Source: Roseibium alexandrii DFL-11
Lineage (GTDB): Bacteria; Pseudomonadota; Alphaproteobacteria; Rhizobiales; Stappiaceae
Length of the DNA: 64,000 bases
Direction of reading: 5' to 3'
Assembly (NCBI RefSeq): GCF_000158095.2
Contig: NZ_CM011002.1
Span: forward strand, 1,627,228-1,691,227
Shown: in pieces, positions 8,600 through 17,398 of the stretch
Position numbering within the stretch: the stretch's first letter is position 1
Layout of the letters: every line of letters begins with the position of its first letter
Translations under genes and position numbers: made by a program
The notes under the pieces: generated by a model
The model's database searches: none
What the model was told of the DNA's origin: nothing
What the model saw: the letters and a program-made list of their open reading frames with translations, nothing else

Positions 8600-10291
8600 A
8601 TGCAAATGCGTTGGTTGGTTCTTGGCATGTTGGCGGCAAGTGCTGCCACATCGTCCCAATCCGAAGCCGAGGAGCATCCGAAGCTCGTCTTGCAGATCAC
8701 AGTTGATCAGCTGCGCGGTGACTTGATCGACCGGAACATTGCGCACTTTGGCGAAACAGGTTTCAAACGCCTTCTTCGAAACGGCATCTATTACACCAAC
8801 GCCCATCATCGGCACGCAAACACAGAGACGATTGTCGGTCATACAACACTGGCGACAGGCACTGATCCCGCCGTTCACGGAATGGTTGCCAACCTCTGGT
8901 TCGACCGAGCAACCGGCAAGCCGTTTTACAACGTTCAGGATCCTGATTATCCCCTGCTCGCGATGTCCGGGGTAGATCAATCTACCGAAATCGATCCTAC
9001 ACAGCGGGCTGCGACATCTGATGGACGTTCCCCCGCGTCGATCTTGTCATCTACGCTGTCTGATGAAATCGCGATCGCAAATGCAGGCGTTTCAAAGATA
9101 TTCGGGGTGTCCGTCAAGGATCGCGGTGCCATCTCTATGGCCGGCCACGCCGGAACTGCCTACTGGTTCTCAAAGAGCGATGGTCGGTTTGTCACGTCCA
9201 GCTACTACATGGACACCTATCCAGACTGGGTCAATGCTTGGAATGATGCCGGGCACGTTCTGGCCTACGCCTACACAGACTGGGAGTTGACTGACCCTGA
9301 ACAAACCTATCGCTTTGCTGCGTTCGATGATGCGGAATGGGAAACCGATTTTCCGGGATTTGGCCGCACATTTCCCCATCCGTTCGGAGCTTGGGACAGC
9401 AAGTACTATACGACATTTTTGACGCTCAGCCCGGCGGGCGATGAGTTGACGGCATCGTTTGCAAAAACACTGATCGACAAGGAGGGTATCGGTACAGACG
9501 ACGTTACCGATTATCTCTCCGTCAGTTTTTCATCGACTGATTATGTCGGCCACATTTTCGGCCCTTCCAGCTTGGAGTCCGAGGACAATCTGCGCCGTCT
9601 TGATGAAACCATCGGCCAACTGCTCGACCATGTGGATCAAAAAATCGGGTTGGAACACACATTGGTCGTTTTATCCGCAGACCACGGCGGCGCGGAAGTC
9701 CCGGGCTATTTGGAATATCTCGGTATTCCGGCCGGTTACTTCACTTTCGACGACATAGACAAGGAACCCGCCGCGAAAGCTCTGATTGCTGAGTTTGGGG
9801 TCGCTCAGGAGCTTATTTCCTCTTTTTCCCAACCCTATGTCTATCTCAACGAACAGCTTATTTCAGACAAAGGACTAGAAAAAGCGGACGTTGCCAGAGC
9901 TCTCGCCAAAGAACTGCAAAAGATGCCGGCCATTGCCTACGCGATATCCAGCGAGGATCTTGCAAGTGCTGCAATTGCCAAGACGACGGTCAGCGATGCA
10001 GTGCTGGCGAATTTTCATGCCTCACGGTCCGGCGACGTTTATGTGGTGTTTGAACCGCACTGGTTTGTGGGTGATTTTGACGGGCTTCACGTCGCCTCTC
10101 ACCATGGATCTCCGTGGACCTATGATACGCACGTCCCGATCATCTTTTCCCGGTCGGGGATGAAGGCAAGCCGCATCCCGGCGCGGGTTGAAACAGTCGA
10201 CCTCGCACCGACCGTCGCCGCCTACTTGCGGATCAAGGCACCCAGCGGCAGTCGTGGCAAGATCTTGGATGAGGTCGTTCATTCTCAGTAA
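8600..10291 (+). CDS. Secreted PafA-like alkaline phosphatase / phosphodiesterase
   Basis: 563 aa from ATG 8600 (a TTG at 8594 is possible). Residues 1-24 form a signal peptide. The alkaline phosphatase superfamily core is complete: metal Asp in ITVDQLRGD, nucleophile Thr77 in ETIVGH, Asn in HGMVANLW, the Lys/Arg pair in SVKDRGAI, FSSTDYVGHIFGP, SADHGGAE and the last metal His in SHHGSPW. The K-x-R pair with a Thr nucleophile is the mark of PafA-type phosphomonoesterases, which are often not repressed by phosphate. It releases phosphate from esters in the periplasm. It is coupled to the small coiled-coil gene and lies downstream of the sulfatase. Confidence 0.85.
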   Translation: MQMRWLVLGMLAASAATSSQSEAEEHPKLVLQITVDQLRGDLIDRNIAHFGETGFKRLLRNGIYYTNAHHRHANTETIVGHTTLATGTDPAVHGMVANLWFDRATGKPFYNVQDPDYPLLAMSGVDQSTEIDPTQRAATSDGRSPASILSSTLSDEIAIANAGVSKIFGVSVKDRGAISMAGHAGTAYWFSKSDGRFVTSSYYMDTYPDWVNAWNDAGHVLAYAYTDWELTDPEQTYRFAAFDDAEWETDFPGFGRTFPHPFGAWDSKYYTTFLTLSPAGDELTASFAKTLIDKEGIGTDDVTDYLSVSFSSTDYVGHIFGPSSLESEDNLRRLDETIGQLLDHVDQKIGLEHTLVVLSADHGGAEVPGYLEYLGIPAGYFTFDDIDKEPAAKALIAEFGVAQELISSFSQPYVYLNEQLISDKGLEKADVARALAKELQKMPAIAYAISSEDLASAAIAKTTVSDAVLANFHASRSGDVYVVFEPHWFVGDFDGLHVASHHGSPWTYDTHVPIIFSRSGMKASRIPARVETVDLAPTVAAYLRIKAPSGSRGKILDEVVHSQ

Positions 10292-10539
10292 TTTTTGATC
10301 AGGCGCGGCCCGCTCGATGACAGCATCACTGCAACGTATCCGAGACGTAAGGATCTGCATGCAGCAGCCTATAATAGGCCAAGAAAATGGTTATGGATTG
10401 ACAGAAAGTGTCCGTTACGGGAGGTTTCCTTCAAACATGCTCCTGCATGTCATACACGGTGCTGCGGCCATAAGCCCAATTCTTCACTCGAGCCGTCAGT
10501 CAACGGCGCGTTTCTAACGCGCAACTGCCAGGTAGGGCC

Positions 10540-11529
10540 TTAGGCCGCCGAGAACGGTACCAGCCTTTTGGTGTCTTCATCCCACAGCGCCAGATGCGCG
10601 CTTTCCAGGCTTTCCCAAATGGTGAGCTTATTAATCGAGGCCAGCTCCGGTTTCCCCGCCATGCATTCCTGCAAACGGTAATTCGGAATGTGACTGCAAA
10701 GGTGGTGGATGTGATGCAGGCCAATGTTGCCTGTGAACCAATTGAGTATGGCTGGCAACTCATAATAAGACGAGCCGAGGATTGCCGCGGTTTTCCGATC
10801 CCAAACGCCATCACGCGACCAATGCGTCTCTTCAAACTGATGCTGGATGTAGAAGAGCCAGACGCCGGCTGCGGCCGACAGTACCACGATCGGTGCAAAA
10901 ACGAGCGCGAAATGTACCCACCCCATAAAGAACGCGAGAGTGCCATAAACGGCAACAATGGCAAGATCCAACAAGAGCACGCTGGCAGTCATCTTCCAGG
11001 ACGGGCGCTGAACGGTAAACGGGAGCCGCTGGATAATCAAAAAGTGCAGAACACCGCCGACGAACGTCATGAAAAACGGATTCCGATAGATCCGGTACCA
11101 GACGCGTTTGACGAATGGCAGGGAACGGAATTCCTCAAGCGTCAGCGTATCAATGTCGCCAAAGCCGCGCCGGTCGAGGTTGGATGATGTGGCATGGTGA
11201 AGAGCATGCGCCCGCTGCCAATACGCGTAGGGTGTCAGGGTCAAGATGCTCATCAACCGCCCGATCGTATCATTGGCGGTTTTGGACGAGAAGAAAGACC
11301 CGTGGCCGCAGTCATGCTGGATGATAAACAAGCGGACGATCAATCCAGCGGTCGGGACTGAAAGAGCCAGCGTGATCCAATAGCTGATGTCCACCGTGAC
11401 ATACATGGCGGCAACCAGAGCAACGAACAAAGGCACGGTCGTGAGAACCTGGAAAACTGCCGTTACGTTGTTCGGCGTACGATACTGCTCGCAATGATCG
11501 ACAAGATCCTGAATCTGGCTCGGATGCAC
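10540..11529 (-). CDS. Membrane fatty acid desaturase (acyl-lipid, omega-6 type)
   Basis: 329 aa with three histidine boxes: HDCGH at 72-76, HALHH at 108-112, and HHIHH in the segment GLHHIHHLCSHIPNY near residue 275. Hydrophobic segments lie before the first box and between the second and third. These boxes bind a di-iron centre that introduces a double bond in membrane-lipid acyl chains. The omega-6/delta-12-like group is suggested by box spacing and by the FGDIDTLTLEEF segment. It stands alone, convergent with the phosphatase and divergent from selO. Confidence 0.88.
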   Translation of the reverse strand: MHPSQIQDLVDHCEQYRTPNNVTAVFQVLTTVPLFVALVAAMYVTVDISYWITLALSVPTAGLIVRLFIIQHDCGHGSFFSSKTANDTIGRLMSILTLTPYAYWQRAHALHHATSSNLDRRGFGDIDTLTLEEFRSLPFVKRVWYRIYRNPFFMTFVGGVLHFLIIQRLPFTVQRPSWKMTASVLLLDLAIVAVYGTLAFFMGWVHFALVFAPIVVLSAAAGVWLFYIQHQFEETHWSRDGVWDRKTAAILGSSYYELPAILNWFTGNIGLHHIHHLCSHIPNYRLQECMAGKPELASINKLTIWESLESAHLALWDEDTKRLVPFSAA

Positions 11530-11837
11530 TGGGAAATCCCGTTTTCTTCTTTTCGGGAGTATTCCCTTACGTGCGTGGTGCCAGACTGCGCGTGCTAGGT
11601 CAATGCAGACGGCAACATATGCGTCTTTTTGCGCAGTAAATGGTTTTCAATTTCCCGTTTCTTCACCGATAGGTTCGCTCCGGAAGGTGGGACAACCCTG
11701 TCCGCAAGTCCGCGTGAGACATCAAGCGAATCTCCTTCAATAAATGGAAGCCCGGTAATTGGCACACAGGGGTCGAAAGCAATCGGGATAAAAACTATAT
11801 AGCGGCAGTAGACAATGACCGACTGGATCTCGCCGCC
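11530..11837. other. Intergenic region between the desaturase and selO
   Basis: About 308 bp holding the upstream regions of two divergent genes. AT-richer runs near 11785-11800 (AAAAACTATATAG) may contain a promoter for selO. No repeat or structured element was recognised. Confidence 0.4.
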
Positions 11838-13319
11838 ATGACCACGCAGCCACCTGCCTTTCAGTTCGACAACACTTACGCTCGTGAACTTCCCGGGTTC
11901 TACGTCGAGTGGCAGGGCGCGTCCGTACCGGACCCGAAACTGGTCCTGTTAAACACCCCGCTTGCAGGTGAACTTGGTCTTGAACCCACCGCTCTTTCGG
12001 CTGCTGAAATGGCTGCTGTCTTTGCCGGCTCCGCAAGTCCTGAAGGGGCTTCCCCTCTCGCCCAAGTCTATGCCGGTCATCAATTTGGCGGGTTTTCGCC
12101 CCAGCTCGGCGACGGCCGGGCGCTCTTGATTGGCGAGGTGATCGATCAGGAAGGCCATCGCCGCGACATACAACTTAAGGGCTCCGGCCGGACACCGTTC
12201 TCACGCGGTGGCGACGGTAAAGCCGTGATTGGCCCGGTCCTGAGGGAATACATCCTCGGCGAGGCCATGCATGCGCTCGGTGTGCCAACGACACGTGCGC
12301 TTGCGGCCGTGACAACCGGCGAAATGATCCAACGTGAAGGCCTGAAACCTGGCGCTGTGCTCACCCGTGTTGCGTCCAGCCATTTGCGGGTCGGGACCTT
12401 CCAATTCTTTGCGGCCCGAAGCGATACAGACAAGGTGCGGCAGCTGGCGGACTACGCCATCGCGCGGCATGACCCTGACCTTGCAGATGCGGATGATCGA
12501 CATTTGCGTTTCCTTGCCCGTGTTGTGGACCGGCAAGCGCAACTGGTTTCCAAATGGATGCTGATCGGCTTTGTCCATGGTGTGATGAACACGGACAACA
12601 CTACGATCTCCGGTGAAACGATCGACTACGGCCCTTGCGCATTTTTGGACGGTTATGATCCGGCCGCTGTCTTTAGTTCAATCGATCATGGTGGACGCTA
12701 TGCGTTTGGCCGTCAGCCGACCATCATGCAGTGGAACTTGGCACGTTTGGCGGAGGCCCTGCTGCCCTTGTTTGATCCAGCGGACCTCGACAGAGCCGTG
12801 GAACTCGCAACTCAGGAACTCAACAAATTTCCAGACCTCTATCGATCCGCCTGGCTCAATGGCATGTCCAAAAAACTTGGCCTGACTGATGTACAAGATG
12901 AAGACGTCACTCTGTTTGAGGATCTCCTCGGCGCAATGGCGGCATCCGGGGCTGACTACACGTTGGTTTTCCGGCGTCTCTCTAATGCGGTCTCTGGAAA
13001 CACCGCTCCTCTTTTTGATCTCTTCGAAGACAAAGCGGGCATATCCGCGTGGGTAATTCGCTGGGAGCAACGGCGCTCCTCAGAAGGGCGCCCTGCCGAA
13101 GAAATCAGCCGCGGAATGAACCGAGTGAACCCGATCTACATTCCACGCAATCACAAGGTTGAAGAGGCGCTGGATGCCTCAGAAGCTGGAGATTATCATC
13201 TGGTTGAAGAGCTGCTGGATGTCTTGAAGGATCCTTATGAGGAACGTGCAGGGTTGGAGGCTTACGGAACACCGGCACCTCAAGACTTTGGCCCTTACCA
13301 GACATTTTGCGGGACCTGA
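11838..13319 (+). CDS. selO: Protein adenylyltransferase SelO (YdiU family)
   Basis: 493 aa, the usual length for bacterial SelO. It has YAGHQFGGFSPQLGDGRA, then LKGSGRTPFSRGGDGKA and EYILGEAMHALGVPTTRAL, followed by NTDN in GVMNTDNTTISG and YGPCAFLD, all highly conserved in this pseudokinase-fold family that transfers AMP to hydroxyl side chains of proteins. It ends TFCGT, so Cys491 occupies the third-last position, the place held by selenocysteine in the animal protein and by cysteine in bacteria. Cytoplasmic. The family is linked to redox balance. Stands as a single gene. Confidence 0.93.
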   Translation: MTTQPPAFQFDNTYARELPGFYVEWQGASVPDPKLVLLNTPLAGELGLEPTALSAAEMAAVFAGSASPEGASPLAQVYAGHQFGGFSPQLGDGRALLIGEVIDQEGHRRDIQLKGSGRTPFSRGGDGKAVIGPVLREYILGEAMHALGVPTTRALAAVTTGEMIQREGLKPGAVLTRVASSHLRVGTFQFFAARSDTDKVRQLADYAIARHDPDLADADDRHLRFLARVVDRQAQLVSKWMLIGFVHGVMNTDNTTISGETIDYGPCAFLDGYDPAAVFSSIDHGGRYAFGRQPTIMQWNLARLAEALLPLFDPADLDRAVELATQELNKFPDLYRSAWLNGMSKKLGLTDVQDEDVTLFEDLLGAMAASGADYTLVFRRLSNAVSGNTAPLFDLFEDKAGISAWVIRWEQRRSSEGRPAEEISRGMNRVNPIYIPRNHKVEEALDASEAGDYHLVEELLDVLKDPYEERAGLEAYGTPAPQDFGPYQTFCGT

Positions 13320-13673
13320 GCCTCATCTGCATCACAGTTGCTTTTGACAACAGGCTGGACGCCAGTATTCCCAACTCCTTGTGGCTTGCGCATTCAACTT
13401 ACGTATTCGACGGACAAATTTGCGTTTTTATGAGCCTTTGAAATCAGCAACTCAGAACCGAAGAACAATATATTTCATCTTTTGATTTGCAATGAACTGA
13501 GATTATTTACGATGTGACATGCCAGAAACAGAGACTTCTGAATACTTTAATAACCCTGTTCTCACTTTCACTTAAAATTCTCCCCACTCATAACCAAGAG
13601 TAAGGCCCTCACCTTTCTAATGACGGCTGCGAAATAAACAAAAGCAGTCCAATCGCTCCAGAAAGGAACCGAC
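13320..13673. other. Intergenic region upstream of an SBP gene
   Basis: 354 bp, AT-rich in its second half. TTGACA at 13344 is followed 17 bp later only by a poor -10, so no promoter is called. AAAGGAA just before 13674 is the ribosome site of the SBP gene. No coding sequence or repeat recognised. Confidence 0.4.
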
Positions 13674-14384
13674 ATGAAATTTGCCGCTGGCCTCATCGCC
13701 CTTGCCGCCGCTGCTGTGCTCACTCCGGCTCACGCTGCGGACATCAACCTCACCACCGAGGAATACAAACCGTTCAACTACATGGAAGGCGACAAGATCG
13801 TCGGCTTTGGTGCTGAGCAGGTTTTTGAGATCATGAATCGCGCAGGTCTGACCTATGACGTCGAAATGGCGCAATGGTCCCGTGCAATCGGCCTAGCTGA
13901 AAAAGAAGCGGATTACTGCGTGTTTACAGCGTCGCACACAGAGGCGCGTGATCCGTTGTTCGTTTGGGTCGAACCTCTGAATGTCGACCGGACGCTGCTG
14001 ATCAAAAAAGCTGGATCTGACGTCAACGCCACAACAATCGACGAAGCCATGGCCTACTCGGTCGGCACGCAGTCTCAGGACTACACGGAAGCGTTGTTGA
14101 AAGACAAAGGTTTCCCGAAAATCGATGCCGCCAAGGATATGGAAACAACCCTCAAGAAACTGGCAGCTGGCCGGATCGACATGGTCGCTGTATCCGAAGC
14201 GTTCTTCAACAGCTTGAAGAAAGACGGCGTCGCGGTCGAAGAAGCGGTTGTCTTGTCCGAGACAGTCCTGTCGATGGCGTGTAATCCGGGCACGAATGCC
14301 GACAACGTCAAAAAGATGCAGGACGCGCTTCAGTCGATGATTGATGACGGCACCCAAGCCAAGATCCTGGCGAAATATCAGTAA
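13674..14384 (+). CDS. Orphan periplasmic solute-binding protein, family 3-like (copy 2)
   Basis: 236 aa with a textbook signal peptide (residues 1-21, cut after AHA). The mature protein starts DINLTTEEYKPFNYMEG, followed by EMAQWSRAIG and SHTEARDPLFVWVEPL, the pattern of family-3 amino-acid binding domains. It ends with DGTQAKILAKYQ, the usual terminal helix. AAAGGAA is the ribosome site. No permease or ATPase is adjacent; a third SBP is encoded convergently just beyond the terminator. Ligand and partner unknown. Confidence 0.82.
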   Translation: MKFAAGLIALAAAAVLTPAHAADINLTTEEYKPFNYMEGDKIVGFGAEQVFEIMNRAGLTYDVEMAQWSRAIGLAEKEADYCVFTASHTEARDPLFVWVEPLNVDRTLLIKKAGSDVNATTIDEAMAYSVGTQSQDYTEALLKDKGFPKIDAAKDMETTLKKLAAGRIDMVAVSEAFFNSLKKDGVAVEEAVVLSETVLSMACNPGTNADNVKKMQDALQSMIDDGTQAKILAKYQ

Positions 14385-14410
14385 ATAGACGCCTCATCTG
14401 AACCGAATAA

Positions 14411-14455
14411 GAAAACGGCCCTTGCACATTGGTGCAGGGGCCGTTTTCTTTTTGT
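14411..14455 (+). terminator. Strong intrinsic terminator
   Basis: GAAAACGGCCCTTGCAC and GTGCAGGGGCCGTTTTC form a long stem with a 4-base loop, followed by TTTTTG. The A run at the 5' side makes it work for the convergent gene as well. Confidence 0.9.
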
Positions 14456-14488
14456 TGTTGAGATCTGCACAAATGACCGGACTTCCTT

Positions 14489-15256
14489 TTAATTCAAAGA
14501 CCGGGGCCGGATATACGGGCCAATAATTCGGTCAAATTCGCCGTTGGCTCTGATGATCTGCATACCGCGGTTGAAGGCATCCACGAAATACGGGCCATGT
14601 TCCGTCTGCCGAGAAATCAACAAGTGGTAAGACCATGGATAGGTCAGCCTCTCCAAGTGACCAATCCGCTTTTGCTGATCTTCCGTCAGATGCGCCAGGG
14701 CAGCCTCGTACCCGCTGGTTTCAAGCTCAGGTACGAAATCGACCCGGCCCATGGCCAGCATCTGAAAAAGCTGCTGATTGTTCGGAACTCTCGCGACGAT
14801 GATCGATCCATCATCAATCAAGGGAGCAAACTGCTGTCCGAATGCACTGGAATCCAGCGCCCCCATGACCTTGCCGTTCAAGTCCTTCAATTCCTTCGCT
14901 TCAACAGGATTGTCTTTTGAGTAGAAAATGACCTCCCGCAAAACAAACAACGGGTCGCTGGCAAGGTAGAGGCGCTCCCGCTCCGGCGTCAGCACCCACA
15001 TGAAAGTGCCGTCCCAAGCGCCCTGCTCCACAAGCAGCATCGCCCGGTTCCAGGGAAAGAAACCGTATTCAACGTCTATGCCGACCGCTTCGAAAGCCTT
15101 CGTCACAAGTTGAGACGAAACTCCGTATCCCGGTAAGTCTTGGGACTGATAAGGTGCCCATTCGCCATTGGTGAGACGTATCTTTGTGGGTTTTTCATCC
15201 GCGACAGCGGTTGCCGCAAACAGAAAAATGAACAGCTGAACGAAAAACATCCTCAT
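14489..15256 (-). CDS. Orphan periplasmic solute-binding protein, family 3-like (copy 3)
   Basis: 255 aa from ATG 15256 (MRMFFVQLF), chosen because AAGG lies 9 bp upstream and a signal peptide follows at once (to about residue 20, ATAVADE); an open extension of 45 residues upstream is unlikely to be used. The mature part begins KIRLTNGEWAPYQS, then FFPWNRAMLL, LTPERERLYLASDP and GALDSSAFGQ, and ends FDRIIGPYI. It resembles copies 1 and 2 in motif order but is clearly diverged. No transporter genes are adjacent. Confidence 0.8.
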   Translation of the reverse strand: MRMFFVQLFIFLFAATAVADEKPTKIRLTNGEWAPYQSQDLPGYGVSSQLVTKAFEAVGIDVEYGFFPWNRAMLLVEQGAWDGTFMWVLTPERERLYLASDPLFVLREVIFYSKDNPVEAKELKDLNGKVMGALDSSAFGQQFAPLIDDGSIIVARVPNNQQLFQMLAMGRVDFVPELETSGYEAALAHLTEDQQKRIGHLERLTYPWSYHLLISRQTEHGPYFVDAFNRGMQIIRANGEFDRIIGPYIRPRSLN

Positions 15257-15396
15257 GGCGCATGACCTTACGGCAAAACTACCGGAGGATGCAATCTTGA
15301 ACGCCTGTCCGGTCTTGTCGCGACACCGGAACTTTCCGGACCAAATGTTACTAAAGTCACGGCTGCTTGCTCCTAAAACCCCAAGCAGCACGAGTG

Positions 15397-15717
15397 TCAG
15401 GCGAAACTCTCCGCCACATCATACATCACCGGTTCAAAGCTCTTGCACAAGGCATGGATCCGGCGGTTGCGCTCGCGCATCTCATCGGACCGCAGCATGG
15501 CCAGAAAGTCTTCCCGCCGCCGCCACTGTGAGTAATTGGCGATCCGTGTCTGCGCATCGTTGACGTGTAGACCGGCACCGATAAATCCGGGCTGGTGCTG
15601 TATGAACTCCCGGTAGGCGTCTTTCAGCTCTTCCAAGAGGTCCAGGCACGTCCCCGGTGTCATCTCGAAGGTTGTTATGACGGTTTGGTAGTCGCTCGCT
15701 TCAGAAATCTTTGGCAT
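15397..15717 (-). CDS. Antibiotic biosynthesis monooxygenase (ABM)-like small protein
   Basis: 106 aa from ATG 15717, which has GGAG 6 bp upstream; an in-frame ATG at 15792 directly after the regulator's stop is also possible. The segment VITTFEMTPGTCLDLLEEL, FIQHQPGFIGAGLH and NYSQWRRREDFLAML is typical of ABM ferredoxin-like dimers, which include cofactor-free quinol monooxygenases and heme-degrading proteins. The substrate cannot be told. It forms an operon with the OxyR-like regulator upstream, which suggests a role in oxidative or quinone stress. Confidence 0.75.
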   Translation of the reverse strand: MPKISEASDYQTVITTFEMTPGTCLDLLEELKDAYREFIQHQPGFIGAGLHVNDAQTRIANYSQWRRREDFLAMLRSDEMRERNRRIHALCKSFEPVMYDVAESFA

Positions 15718-15792
15718 GGCTTGCTCCAACACGTTTGAAAAGCCGGCAAGAAGCGCCCGCTTGGGCAACGGCATCGGAGAGTGTAGCAGCAT

Positions 15793-16728
15793 TCATCCCG
15801 CAGTTGGTTCCACTCCGGGAACATTCATGCTCTCAATCGCTTCATGGGACAATTCATACAGCGTTTGAAAATGATTGTGCCGGGCACTGTTGCGCCGCCA
15901 GGCAATGCATATTGTCCGGCGGGTTTTCATTTCCGCAACCTGCTTCAAGACGATATCCGGTTCTTTTCCGAACTCGGACGCAATATAGGCCGCTGGAAAC
16001 AGGCACAGACCCATGCCGATGGAAACCATTTGCCGCAGAGCATCGAGGCTCGTCCCCTCATAGTCCTGACGGAAATCAGCGCCGCTCGCCCGCGCCAGGG
16101 ACTGAACATCGTCGTGAAGCCGAAACCCTTGGCTCAGCGTCAAAAGCCTTTCGCCCTGAAGCATGTCGACCGGAATGACTTCAAGGCCCGAAAGCGGATG
16201 TGTCCGCGGCACAGCAAGCGACAACTCTTCCTGGCACAGCTTCAAAACTTGAAGACGCTCTGACCCCGCCAAGTCGGGGGATATGATGCAGTCCAAAGTG
16301 CCATCCAGGATTTGCTGCTCCAGAACCACTGGCCGGTCTTCCCGGATATAAAGCTCAAGTTCCGGGTATTTCGACTTCAGAATCGGCAAGAGGTACGGCA
16401 TGAAATATGGCCCAAATGTGGACGGCACCCCCAACCGGATCAGGCCGCCGAGATTTTCACGCCCGGCTTCTGCAGCAGTCACAAAATCGTCCAACACCTC
16501 CAACGCGTGGCGCGCCAGCGGCAACAGCCGTTCTCCAGCTGCAGTCAGCCGCACACCGGTCGTACCGCGCTCTACGAGTGTTGTATCAACACTGTCTTCC
16601 AACAATTTGAACTGGTTAGATAAAGTCGGCTGGGAAACATGGCACTTCTTCGCTGCTTTGCCAAAATGCCCTTCCTCTGCCAGAGCAATAAAATACTCCA
16701 GCTGCCGCGCCGACGGTCGATAACCCAT
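15793..16728 (-). CDS. OxyR-subfamily LysR regulator lacking both redox cysteines
   Basis: 311 aa. Residues 5-64 are the winged helix-turn-helix (AAKKCHVSQPTLSNQFKLLE). The effector domain aligns closely with E. coli OxyR: GERLLTLSQGFRLHDDVQSL corresponds to the segment with the peroxide-sensing cysteines, followed by TSLDALRQMVSIGMGLCLFPA. At the place of Cys199 there is Arg203, and at the place of Cys208 there is Ala212, so the usual disulfide cannot form. Other cysteines (C29, C147, C165 and two near the C-terminus) lie elsewhere. It is divergent from two small genes, with an OxyR-type operator between them, and upstream of the ABM gene in an operon. Confidence 0.85.
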   Translation of the reverse strand: MGYRPSARQLEYFIALAEEGHFGKAAKKCHVSQPTLSNQFKLLEDSVDTTLVERGTTGVRLTAAGERLLPLARHALEVLDDFVTAAEAGRENLGGLIRLGVPSTFGPYFMPYLLPILKSKYPELELYIREDRPVVLEQQILDGTLDCIISPDLAGSERLQVLKLCQEELSLAVPRTHPLSGLEVIPVDMLQGERLLTLSQGFRLHDDVQSLARASGADFRQDYEGTSLDALRQMVSIGMGLCLFPAAYIASEFGKEPDIVLKQVAEMKTRRTICIAWRRNSARHNHFQTLYELSHEAIESMNVPGVEPTAG

Positions 16729-16754
16729 GGCCGCCTTTCCTCCTGAATACTCTT

Positions 16755-16791
16755 ATAGAGATATTCTATCGGTTTTATCGAAACAATGTAT
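16755..16791. promoter_or_regulatory. OxyR-type operator (four ATAG/CTAT elements)
   Basis: The sequence reads ATAG-N7-CTAT-N7-ATCG-N7-GTAT. The E. coli OxyR consensus is ATAG-N7-CTAT-N7-ATAG-N7-CTAT, so all four elements are present at exact spacing, the first two perfect and the last two with one mismatch each. It lies 27 bp upstream of the OxyR-like gene and about 65 bp upstream of the divergent small gene, a normal place for autoregulation and divergent control. Confidence 0.75.
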
Positions 16792-16857
16792 TTCCGCTAT
16801 TTCGATCTACTCCCCATATCGGAGGTGCAACGATGTTTAAAAAGAGGAGCCCAAGAG

Positions 16858-17040
16858 ATGTACGCACGTCTGAAATCCCTTCAAAGCCAGCACGGCACCT
16901 TAGACAACCTGATCCAGCGGGAAGAACAGCACCCTTATCCAGACGTGGAGCACATCCGATCTCTCAAGAAATTCAAGCTGCGATTGCGCGATGAAATTCA
17001 GCGCGTGGAACGCACACTCCGCCCCGCCCAAACTGCGTGA
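16858..17040 (+). CDS. DUF465 (YdcH-like) small helical protein
   Basis: 60 aa from ATG 16858, which has GAGGAG 8 bp upstream; the longer frame from 16786 would start inside the operator. The sequence LDNLIQREEQHPYPDVEHIRSLKKFKLRLRDEIQRV is a typical DUF465/YdcH helical hairpin: a charged helix, a Pro-containing turn, and the K-K-x-K-L-x-L-x-D-E-I signature. Function of the family is unknown. Transcribed away from the OxyR-like regulator, together with the next gene, so both are probable members of its regulon. Confidence 0.8.
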   Translation: MYARLKSLQSQHGTLDNLIQREEQHPYPDVEHIRSLKKFKLRLRDEIQRVERTLRPAQTA

Positions 17041-17077
17041 CCCGCGGACCTACCTGCCAATACAGAGGAGCCCTAAC

Positions 17078-17290
17078 ATGACCCTTTTCTGGCCTTATTA
17101 CGGAATTGGCGCTTTGCCGTCCGGTTCGAACTCTAACCGCGCCCGCCGCGCCCGCCTGCGGGATCTTGAAGCCCGCATGGAAACCTTCCTGGTCGAGAAA
17201 GAGAACAAACAGGAAGTCTGCACCCGCGTGCTTGGCAACGTGAAGGAGTGCAAGACCCGTCTGCGCGGCGAACTGGCCCATCTTAGCTAG
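17078..17290 (+). CDS. Small hypothetical protein with helical C-terminus
   Basis: 70 aa from ATG 17078, with GAGGAG 9 bp upstream, the same ribosome site as the preceding gene. The N-terminus MTLFWPYYGIGALPSG is hydrophobic and aromatic; the rest is a charged helix (RRARLRDLEARMETFLVEK) with two Cys. No family recognised. It probably forms an operon with the DUF465 gene 37 bp upstream under the OxyR-type operator. Confidence 0.6.
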   Translation: MTLFWPYYGIGALPSGSNSNRARRARLRDLEARMETFLVEKENKQEVCTRVLGNVKECKTRLRGELAHLS

Positions 17291-17362
17291 AGCGGTGCAT
17301 CTTGGCCCTCTCCCTCCCCAGGGCCAGAATGTTACCCGCCGGAGCGCGATCAGCTCTGGTTA

Positions 17363-17398
17363 CGCCGCCTGCCGCCGCCCGGCAGGCGGCGTTTTTTA
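17363..17398 (+). terminator. Intrinsic terminator between convergent genes
   Basis: CGCCGCCTGCC and GGCAGGCGGCG form a perfect 11-bp stem with a 7-base loop, followed by TTTTTT. It ends at the stop codon of the RND pump gene on the other strand. Confidence 0.88.

Noticed and set aside
13344..13373. TTGACA as a promoter before the SBP gene
   Set aside because: The -10 at 17-bp spacing is poor and the site is more than 300 bp from the gene.
17281..17310. GCTAGAGCGG as another copy of the CTAG repeat family
   Set aside because: Only the first bases resemble the ends of the repeats; no inverted arm was found nearby.
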